From assembly GCA_964506905.1 (NCBI GenBank), contig CAZDNW010000044.1, positions 1 to 47,302 on the forward strand: a DNA stretch of 47,302 nt, given 5' to 3'. The position numbers and the translations under genes are program-made. The notes beneath the pieces are model-generated. The model did no database searches. It was given only the letters and a program-made list of their open reading frames with translations, and was not told the DNA's origin. This DNA comes from JALWZX01 sp964506905 (GTDB lineage: Bacteria; Patescibacteriota; WWE3; 2-01-FULL-39-13). Of the stretch, positions 40,967 through 47,302 are shown piece by piece (positions within the stretch are counted from its first letter, which is position 1; each line of letters begins with the position of its first letter).

Positions 40967-42985
40967 TTAATTCTGTTGGGCTTCTTTCTGAGCAGGTTCA
41001 CTATTTTGACTATTATTTGCTTCGTTTGTTGTTTCAGTTTGTTTTCCTGTATCATCTTTTATTTCTAAACTAGGCTGTTTCGGTTCATACGTAATTGGAT
41101 TTCCAGTCGGTACTAATTGTATCCAAATTTGCCCTCTATTAAAAGCAATTTGATTTCCGTTTTCGTCAGTATAAACATCTCTATCTTCGTGTGTACCTCT
41201 TGTCCACTTACCTTTTATAACTTTACCGTCTTGAAACACTAACGCGTCTCCGCTTCCAACTATTTTATGGTATAAATGATTCTTTTTATCACCTACAGGT
41301 GATTGTTCTGTAAATCTTATAACAATTACCTTTGCTCTAAGTTCTTCACCGTTAGCAGCATCTACTTGTTTAACTTTACCTTGATATCTAATGTAATTAT
41401 TTTGATCTTTATCATATTTCCAATCTACTGCAAAAGCTGCTGGGGTTTGCCAATAGTAATACGAAATCATTGGATCAATTCCTATATCGCCTCTTTCTTC
41501 TATTGGTGCATCATCTTTAAATTTCCATTCTACAATTGGAACATATTTATGCCACGAGGCATCTGGACGAATTTCTTTTGCAAGTTCTAATGCTAATGGG
41601 ACTCTAACAAAACCAGTATGCTCAATTGGATAACCTTGTTTTATTCTTTCTGTATCTCTACCAAACGCACAAGATGGTGCATCATCAGTACATGCATAAT
41701 TTCCACCATCTAAATTTGGCAATCCTAGTTCAACAATTCTATCGTATGCATCAACTTTTGGATTGGTTTCAACTTTACCATTTACTGGTGGGCAATAGTT
41801 AGGATTGTCATGTGGCAATTTTTGACATGCGGGAACATGCGCACCACCCCAATGGAAATAGTGTGCTTTGTAACCTGATGCAAGTTCAGCAAAATAATAT
41901 CTTGCAGAACGAACCGACTCTACTAATTCAGGTATTTGTGAATGATAAATTGGCATCAATCTTGTGATTCCACCTTCTGCAACTGCTTCGTATATAACAT
42001 CGGCTTTTGATAAACCATAGCTTGGTCTTGCTTGCTCAAAATTATTTACCATTATTGCAATTGGTTTTTTATCTTTAAATTTAGCTGCTTCTTCGTTTGA
42101 AAAATAAACACCGTTTATAGGATTTTCGTAATCTCTAGATGTGTTTGGCGTTGCGTTATCAACTTGTTCTTCTTGTTTTTGCTCTTCTGGGTAAGGTGTT
42201 ATGTAATCATTTGCTTTAATGTAATATTCATATACAAGTACACCTATTAATGCAAAGATTGCTAATCCAAGAAGTATTAATAACTTTTTATTAAACTTCT
42301 TTTCAGTAGGGTCTTTAGGCGGATTGTTTGAAAGATTAACAACTGCTCCACTTGATTCTGCAGCTTTTTCGTTGCTGGTTTTATCTGTTTCTTTTTTGGT
42401 TGCGTCAACTTTTGTTTCTGTGGAATTTAATATTGGCTTATTTAAATCAACAGGTTCATCGGTTGGTGCACTTGTAGAATCAGAATGGTTTTGTGTATTG
42501 TCAGATTGTTGTTTTTTATTTGATGTTTCTTCTGATACAGGTGTTTGTGTGTTATCCTTTGTTTCTTGAGATTTTGATGTGCTTGCAACTGTACCAACTG
42601 TACCAGCGGACATAACTTTTGCTGTGTCATCTGGTGATTGATTATTTATTGTTGACACTTCTTTTTCAATATCTTCATTAAGCCACAATGATGTAACTTT
42701 TTCTCTATTTGCTTGAGAAACTTCATCGTCTGTAGGTTTTATTACAAATTCACTTGATTGAGGCGGTACGCTTGCATCGGTTGGTTGTTCTGTAATCGTT
42801 GTAGTTTTTTTTGTAGGTTCAGTACTTTTTGGTGCTTTATTGGTAGCACTTTTAGTAGCTTTTGTACTTTTTGTTGTTTTTCGTGTTTTAGAATTAGACT
42901 TTTTACTGGTTGATTTTGCACCAGTTTTAGTTGCGGTAGTCTTTTTTTCTTTCTTTTTGGTATCTTTGCTAGTTGAAGTTGCCAT
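40967..42985 (-). CDS. DUF3048 (YerB-like) membrane-anchored protein
   Basis: A protein of 672 residues from the ATG at 42985. Residues 1-230 are low-complexity Thr, Ser, Lys, Asn and Gln, probably disordered. One hydrophobic helix at about 233-256 follows. From about 300 on comes the DUF3048 domain: I-A-I-M-V-N-N-F-E-Q-A-R-P, G-L-S-K-A-D-V-I-Y-E-A-V-A-E-G-G-I-T-R, and a Tyr/His/Cys-rich patch (H-F-H-W-G-G; C-Q-K, Y-C, A-C-T-D, S-C-A). The domain should be outside the membrane, and disulfides are possible. The tail is Thr/Asn/Glu-rich. The domain's function is not known. The gene diverges from a tail-anchored gene. Confidence 0.82.
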   Translation of the reverse strand: MATSTSKDTKKKEKKTTATKTGAKSTSKKSNSKTRKTTKSTKATKSATNKAPKSTEPTKKTTTITEQPTDASVPPQSSEFVIKPTDDEVSQANREKVTSLWLNEDIEKEVSTINNQSPDDTAKVMSAGTVGTVASTSKSQETKDNTQTPVSEETSNKKQQSDNTQNHSDSTSAPTDEPVDLNKPILNSTETKVDATKKETDKTSNEKAAESSGAVVNLSNNPPKDPTEKKFNKKLLILLGLAIFALIGVLVYEYYIKANDYITPYPEEQKQEEQVDNATPNTSRDYENPINGVYFSNEEAAKFKDKKPIAIMVNNFEQARPSYGLSKADVIYEAVAEGGITRLMPIYHSQIPELVESVRSARYYFAELASGYKAHYFHWGGAHVPACQKLPHDNPNYCPPVNGKVETNPKVDAYDRIVELGLPNLDGGNYACTDDAPSCAFGRDTERIKQGYPIEHTGFVRVPLALELAKEIRPDASWHKYVPIVEWKFKDDAPIEERGDIGIDPMISYYYWQTPAAFAVDWKYDKDQNNYIRYQGKVKQVDAANGEELRAKVIVIRFTEQSPVGDKKNHLYHKIVGSGDALVFQDGKVIKGKWTRGTHEDRDVYTDENGNQIAFNRGQIWIQLVPTGNPITYEPKQPSLEIKDDTGKQTETTNEANNSQNSEPAQKEAQQN

Positions 42986-42996
42986 TGGGTATATTT

Positions 42997-43002
42997 TATA
43001 AT
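42997..43002 (+). promoter_or_regulatory. -10 box for the small membrane protein gene
   Basis: TATAAT with a leader of about 7 bases before the plus-strand ATG at 43016. On the opposite strand the same region reads TATAAA, which may serve the DUF3048 gene; the two promoters overlap. Confidence 0.45.
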
Positions 43003-43015
43003 CAAAAGCAGTCAT

Positions 43016-43324
43016 ATGTCAAAGAAGAATAAATCAAAAACCAAACAACTTGAAAGAAGAAAAAAAGAGATATTAAAAGCTCAACAGGTTAGTGGCGTGG
43101 ATATAGCACAAACTTCTACTTCTGTTGAGAACAAACAAGAGAATTCCGCACCTAAAAGTACTAGTGTAAAAACTAAAACTAATGTTTCTGAAATCGATAA
43201 AAAAGAAAATTTGAATGATAAGTTAATAAAACGTGATTTATATAAAACTTTTGGATTAACAATACTTGCATTTTTAATTATTTTTTTAGTTTGGAAATTT
43301 GGCAGTAATTATTTGCCAATTTAA
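43016..43324 (+). CDS. Small single-helix membrane protein of unknown function
   Basis: A 102-residue protein I do not recognise. The first 70 residues are Lys, Ser, Thr, Glu and Asn-rich and lack obvious domains. A single hydrophobic helix (about 78-95, F-G-L-T-I-L-A-F-L-I-I-F-L-V-W) near the C-terminus would anchor it as a tail-anchored protein with the charged part inside. Its ATG touches the end of the DUF3048 5' region, and TATAAT supports expression. It could be a partner of the DUF3048 protein. Confidence 0.6.
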   Translation: MSKKNKSKTKQLERRKKEILKAQQVSGVDIAQTSTSVENKQENSAPKSTSVKTKTNVSEIDKKENLNDKLIKRDLYKTFGLTILAFLIIFLVWKFGSNYLPI

Positions 43325-43431
43325 AATTGTCGACTCTTGCTGGGTTTGGTAACATTGTTGAGGTATTATTTCTATTTTCGGTCGGTAAATAGCTTCATAA
43401 ATATTACTTTTATTACAATTCTTTAGTTAGG

Positions 43432-45024
43432 TTAATATATTTGAAACTGTTCGTCTTTGTTTTTGGGTCTGAATTTTATTGCCGTTTCTACATGTTTTTG
43501 ATTAACTACTGAATCAGATCGCAATCCAGAATTGTTTTGTAAGTCTGCAATTGTTTGTGAAATTTTTATTAGTTTATGGTAAGACCTCATTGAAAAATTA
43601 GTTTTGGCCATATGTTTAAGAAGTAACTGTTTAGCTTTTGGCGTAATTTTAATGTAAGTTTCAATTTGTTTTGGTGATAATGAACCATTATATTGCAGGT
43701 TTTCTGGCAGGTTTTTGTATCTTTTTTGTTGAATTTTTCTTGCTTTTTCTACGAGTTTTTTCATGGTTTCACTTGTAAAATTTTTATGTGGAATTTTAAC
43801 AATATCTGCAATAGAAATATTTTCTACAATAACATGTAAATCAATACGATCTAATATTGGACCGCTTAATTTTTCTTGGTATCGTTTAATTTGATTTGGC
43901 AAACAAACACATTCTTTGTGTGGGTTATAAAGATTTCCACAAGGACAAGGGTTTGAAGCTAAAATTAGTAAAAAATCAGCAGGAAATGTAATTTTTTGTG
44001 AAATTCTACTAATTGTTACTTTTTTATCTTCTAAAGGTTGCCTTAAAGATTCAATAATATCTCTTGATAGTTCTGGAAACTCGTCTAAAAATAATACACC
44101 ATGTGTTGCTAATGTTATTTCTCCTGGTTTTATTGGGTTTCCTCCTCCTAATAGGGCTGATTTGCTGAGTGTGTGGTGTGGTGATCTTATTGGTGGAATT
44201 CTTTTTAATATTTTTTCAAAATTTAAATTTGCCACCGAATATATTTTTGAAAGTTGGATTAGTTGGGGTTGGGTGAGGGGCGGCAGGATTGTTGGTAAGG
44301 TTTTTGCTAGCATACTTTTTCCTGTTCCTGGAGATCCAATTAATGAGATATGATGCAATCCTGCCGCCCCTATAACCATCGCTAATTTTGCAGTTTCTTG
44401 CCCTTTTATATCCTCAAAACGAGTATCACTTAACGCATTATTTTGGGTTGATATTTTTAAAGATTTTCTATAACTATCTGATAAACTTTTGAATTCCTCA
44501 TAAAAATCTTTTGAAAAGTTATTGATTTTATAAACACAATCTTTTAACGACTTAACAAGAATTAAATTTGTATTTTTAATTTGCGAAACCTCTTGATAAT
44601 TATCGTAGGGTATAAAAATTTGTTGGTTTGTATCGTCAATTGAATGCACAATTGGAAAGATTCCTGATACTTTCTTTACATCTCCGTTTAACGAAAGTTC
44701 ACCAACTAAAAATAAATTTGTTTGATTTTGCTTAATTTGATTAGTAGCAAGCAAGATACCTATTGCTATTGGTAAATCGTAAAGCGAACCTTTTTTGGGG
44801 ATATCTGCAGGTGAAAGATTTACTGTTATTCTACCTTCTGGAAATTTAAATTTAGAATTTTTAATTGCTGATCTTACTCTCTCTTTTGCCTCTTCTACTT
44901 CACGAGAAGCCAACCCTACAATTGTAAATCTTGGTAATGATGTTTTATCTAAATGAATTTCTATACTAATATTTTGAGAATTAATACCTAAAATTGCCCC
45001 ACTATTTACTTTGGAAAAAGACAT
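43432..45024 (-). CDS. ComM/YifB family AAA ATPase (Mg-chelatase-like)
   Basis: A 530-residue protein. The N-terminal domain (about 20-170) has the Lon-like fold with L-P-R-F-T-I-V-G-L-A-S-R-E-V. Walker A is G-S-P-G-T-G-K-S near residue 230, Walker B is L-F-L-D-E-F-P-E, and the zinc-like cysteines C-P-C-G and C-V-C lie before the C-terminal lid. The family forms hexamers and in Haemophilus helps natural transformation (branch migration). It stands alone upstream of mltG in the transcription direction. Confidence 0.92.
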   Translation of the reverse strand: MSFSKVNSGAILGINSQNISIEIHLDKTSLPRFTIVGLASREVEEAKERVRSAIKNSKFKFPEGRITVNLSPADIPKKGSLYDLPIAIGILLATNQIKQNQTNLFLVGELSLNGDVKKVSGIFPIVHSIDDTNQQIFIPYDNYQEVSQIKNTNLILVKSLKDCVYKINNFSKDFYEEFKSLSDSYRKSLKISTQNNALSDTRFEDIKGQETAKLAMVIGAAGLHHISLIGSPGTGKSMLAKTLPTILPPLTQPQLIQLSKIYSVANLNFEKILKRIPPIRSPHHTLSKSALLGGGNPIKPGEITLATHGVLFLDEFPELSRDIIESLRQPLEDKKVTISRISQKITFPADFLLILASNPCPCGNLYNPHKECVCLPNQIKRYQEKLSGPILDRIDLHVIVENISIADIVKIPHKNFTSETMKKLVEKARKIQQKRYKNLPENLQYNGSLSPKQIETYIKITPKAKQLLLKHMAKTNFSMRSYHKLIKISQTIADLQNNSGLRSDSVVNQKHVETAIKFRPKNKDEQFQIY

Positions 45025-45097
45025 ACAGATAAGTTATCAAAATAAGATTAAATTTAATTTAATGATTTATAGCAAAAGGATAACGAGCTTTTAAATT

Positions 45098-46162
45098 TTA
45101 TTTTAGGTATTTATGCACATTTTGATTATGCTCTTCTAATGTTTCTGCATAATGAGTTACACCATTATTGTCTGTAATGTAAAACCAGTAAGGAGTCTCT
45201 TTATAATAAATTACCGATTTTAATGCATCTAAACTTGGATTACAAATTGGTGCTAGTGGCAACCCTTTGTTTAAATAAGTATTGTATGGGGAATTTATAG
45301 ATTTAGTATCACCCGCTTTTAATTTTGGCCACCAATCACCTTCTTTTCCTTTTGCATATTGAACTGTAGCATCCGCTTGTAATGGCCAACCATTTTGTAA
45401 TCTCTTAATTAGTATTCCCGCGACCACAGGCCGATCTTTTTTTATATTCATCTCTCGCTCAACAATTGAAGCTAAAATTACTACTTCGTCTTGTGTAAAT
45501 CCCTTTTTTATCGCATCTTCTTTCATTTGATTGGTAAATTTTTTATCAAAAGTATTTCTCATCCATGATGCAAGTTTATTTGCAGAATCAGTTTTCTCAA
45601 TTATATATGTATCAGGAAACATGTATCCTTCTTTTGTATACTTTGAATTTAAAAAATTTTGAGCAAAATCTTCTGTCATCTCATCTCTTAAATAATCTGC
45701 ATATTCTTCTATTCTCCAGCCTTCTATAAATGTAAGTTTTTGTTCAAAACTTCCTTTTTGAAATTCATCTATTAATTTAGCAAATGTTAAACCTTTAGTA
45801 GGAATTTTATAGTATCCTGCTTGAATTTGCTTGTCAGGATGCTGTTTCATATATGCGTACATAATATATTTTGTTGGGACTACACCTAAATCTTCTAACT
45901 TTTGAGCAATTTCTTTTGTTGAGGTTCCCTTATCTATCGTTAAAGTTAAATATTTATCATTTACCATTACAGGTCTTTCAGTTTCTGCTTTGTAATAAAA
46001 GTACGAAAGAATTCCCCCTAATACTAACAAAAGTAAAACAAATATAAACAAAATCACAAAAATTTTAGTTATTTTTTTAGATGCAGACTCCTTGTTATTC
46101 TCTTTGTTTTGGGCATTATCGTCTTGTTGTATATTGTTCTCTTGGCTATCTGAATTTGTCAT
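45098..46162 (-). CDS. mltG: Endolytic transglycosylase MltG
   Basis: A 354-residue protein. An N-terminal Asn/Gln/Lys stretch and a membrane helix (about 33-54) lead to the extracytoplasmic YceG-like domain. The catalytic Glu is in A-S-I-V-E-R-E-M (about 233), and Q-A-D-A-T-V-Q-Y and S-P-Y-N-T-Y follow. It cuts nascent glycan strands and sets chain ends in peptidoglycan growth. Transcription is divergent from prmC with only 18 bases between. Confidence 0.94.
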   Translation of the reverse strand: MTNSDSQENNIQQDDNAQNKENNKESASKKITKIFVILFIFVLLLLVLGGILSYFYYKAETERPVMVNDKYLTLTIDKGTSTKEIAQKLEDLGVVPTKYIMYAYMKQHPDKQIQAGYYKIPTKGLTFAKLIDEFQKGSFEQKLTFIEGWRIEEYADYLRDEMTEDFAQNFLNSKYTKEGYMFPDTYIIEKTDSANKLASWMRNTFDKKFTNQMKEDAIKKGFTQDEVVILASIVEREMNIKKDRPVVAGILIKRLQNGWPLQADATVQYAKGKEGDWWPKLKAGDTKSINSPYNTYLNKGLPLAPICNPSLDALKSVIYYKETPYWFYITDNNGVTHYAETLEEHNQNVHKYLK

Positions 46163-46180
46163 AGGTATAATACTAACAAA
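46163..46180. promoter_or_regulatory. 18-bp divergent promoter between mltG and prmC
   Basis: Plus-strand TATAAT at 46166-46171 is 9 bases before the prmC ATG. On the minus strand TAGTAT at 46175-46170 is 7 bases before the mltG ATG. The boxes overlap, so the two polymerases would exclude each other, and both messages would have almost no leader. Confidence 0.5.
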
Positions 46181-47032
46181 ATGAATGACCGCAATCTATA
46201 TTTTTTATTAAAAGATAAATATGGCTGGACACAAACCCAAATATCTGAATATTTAACAAGGGCTTGTGATAGTAATAGTTGCCAAACGATGTATCTAACA
46301 GATGAAGAAAAAGCTGATATAGAGTTACTAAACAAAGGTGTGCCTGTAGATTATTTAATAGGTTATGTGGAATTTTTAGGTTACCACATTGATTTATCGT
46401 ATAAACCGTTAATACCTAGAACAGAAACAGAATATTGGGTTGATTTAGCAATAAGAAAGATAAAAAACGAGTTAAAATCAAATTCAAAAAATAGAACTGG
46501 GTACAATTATAAAAAAGATATTAAAATACTTGATATGTTTTCTGGGTCTGGGTGTATAGGAATTGCTGTATATAAAAGATTGTATGAAGAAAATATTAAA
46601 AATTTAAAAATAATTTTTTCTGATATAGATAAAAATGCAATAAACCAAATTCGAAAAAATGCGAAAATAAATAAAATTTCAAAAAAAGATTACAAAATAA
46701 TAAAAAGTAACTTATTTGAAAACATAAACGAAAAGTTTGATTATATTTTTGCGAACCCTCCCTATGTATCAAAAAATGACGAAATAGATAAAAGCATTAA
46801 ATATGAACCTGAAATCGCTTTGTTTGCTAATGAAAATGGCTTAAGTGTTATTAAAAATTTTATAAAAAAAGTACCTAATTACTTAAAAACTAACGGATTC
46901 GTTTTTATGGAATTTGGATTAAATCAAGAAAAAGAAATTGAAAACCTATTAAAAAATGTGAACATAACTGAATTTGAATTCGTAAAGGATCAGTTTGGTA
47001 AAAATAGGTTGGTGATTTTTAGAAACAGTTAG
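46181..47032 (+). CDS. prmC: Release factor glutamine N5-methyltransferase
   Basis: A 283-residue SAM-dependent methyltransferase. The helical N-domain includes G-V-P-V-D-Y-L-I-G-Y-V-E-F and the conserved P-R-T-E-T-E-Y-W-V. Then come the SAM-binding motif I (I-L-D-M-F-S-G-S-G-C-I-G, about 117-128) and N-P-P-Y (about 191-194), which holds the glutamine. It methylates the GGQ glutamine of RF1 and RF2 and aids termination. It starts 18 bases from mltG and ends 2 bases from the convergent DHH gene. Confidence 0.95.
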   Translation: MNDRNLYFLLKDKYGWTQTQISEYLTRACDSNSCQTMYLTDEEKADIELLNKGVPVDYLIGYVEFLGYHIDLSYKPLIPRTETEYWVDLAIRKIKNELKSNSKNRTGYNYKKDIKILDMFSGSGCIGIAVYKRLYEENIKNLKIIFSDIDKNAINQIRKNAKINKISKKDYKIIKSNLFENINEKFDYIFANPPYVSKNDEIDKSIKYEPEIALFANENGLSVIKNFIKKVPNYLKTNGFVFMEFGLNQEKEIENLLKNVNITEFEFVKDQFGKNRLVIFRNS

Positions 47033-47034
47033 AT

Positions 47035-47302
47035 TTATTTTTTTGCAATTGTTTTTAAGTATTCTAATATCAGCCTAACTCCAGACTTAGCACTATCGAC
47101 ATTTTCTGGTAAATCAGCTCCCGAAGCTAAATCGTGTCCTCCACCTCCAAAATGTTCTGCAATTTCACGAACATTAATAGAGTTTGGAATAGCTCTAAAT
47201 GAAACAGAATAACCCCCAGCAGGTTTTGGTCTTACCATAAATCCCCAATCAGCTCCATATATAGACTTTATTACATTCTTAAAACTATTTATACCTCCTA
47301 AG
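47035..47302 (-). CDS. DHH-family phosphoesterase, C-terminal end (runs off the window)
   Basis: An open frame of 88 codons to the window edge (read past the internal Met). It contains the DHHA1 signature G-G-G-G-H and A-S-G-A, followed by a short helix, as in NrnA-like nano-RNases/pAp phosphatases and recJ relatives. The catalytic DHH part lies outside the window. It faces prmC with 2 bases between the stop codons. Confidence 0.85.
   Translation of the reverse strand, partial: LGGINSFKNVIKSIYGADWGFMVRPKPAGGYSVSFRAIPNSINVREIAEHFGGGGHDLASGADLPENVDSAKSGVRLILEYLKTIAKK

Noticed and set aside
43325..43431. Gene or regulatory element between the tail-anchored gene and comM
   Set aside because: 107 AT-rich bases with no ORF and no clear hairpin.

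Overview
The window is an AT-rich bacterial chromosome segment. It holds almost the complete rpoBC – str – S10 – spc – alpha ribosomal and RNA polymerase supercluster on the minus strand, flanked by cell-envelope and housekeeping genes. Several traits point to a Candidate Phyla Radiation (Patescibacteria) organism. Ribosomal protein uL30 is missing between S5 and L15, L3 is strongly shortened, intergenic spaces are tiny, many genes overlap by 1-11 bases, and many genes have no Shine-Dalgarno sequence. The standard code is used: UGA is a stop, for example at the ends of infA, secD and rpsQ. Dojkabacteria (WS6) or a neighbouring low-GC group would fit, but I cannot place it from this window.

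Layout. 1-2165: a cut MFS transporter, an EEP-family nuclease/phosphatase, tRNA-Pro(GGG) and a catalytically degenerate aldo/keto reductase. 2233-18343: rpsI, rplM, rplQ, rpoA, rpsD, rpsK, rpsM, rpmJ, infA, map, adk, a YbaB-like gene, secY, and then the spc and S10 operons up to rpsJ (listed left to right; all are transcribed right to left). 18407-21930: tuf and fusA. 22204-25564: an inserted block with a membrane glycosyltransferase (plus strand), a YhaM-like OB/HD nuclease and radC. 25647-26005: an unusual tandem array whose units carry the last codons of rpsG. 25982-33850: rpsG, rpsL, rpoC, rpoB. 34198-40272: mraY, murB, murA, secF, secD. 40337-47302: a winged-helix regulator-like protein, a DUF3048 membrane protein, a small tail-anchored protein, a ComM/YifB AAA protein, mltG, prmC and the C-terminal end of a DHH phosphoesterase.

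How the genes work together. The central block makes the translation and transcription machinery (RNAP beta, beta' and alpha, IF-1, EF-Tu, EF-G, about 28 ribosomal proteins) plus the Sec translocon (SecY, SecD, SecF) and the N-terminal methionine peptidase. The right part supplies peptidoglycan precursor synthesis (MurA, MurB, MraY) and glycan-strand cleavage (MltG). PrmC modifies release factors.

Most notable observations: (1) EF-G carries N-K-I-N instead of N-K-x-D in the G4 guanine-recognition motif and G-G-D instead of G-S-A in G5, while EF-Tu in the same window is normal. (2) A 94-bp tandem array, just past rpsG, repeats the S7 C-terminal codons, stop codon and 3' region, with a 9-bp hairpin at every junction. 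(3) Many genes have a TATAAT-like box 6-13 bases before the ATG and no Shine-Dalgarno, which suggests leaderless or near-leaderless transcripts, whereas genes inside operons often have strong AGGAGG sites. (4) The rpoB upstream region combines two large inverted repeats, a minus-strand terminator and a consensus promoter.
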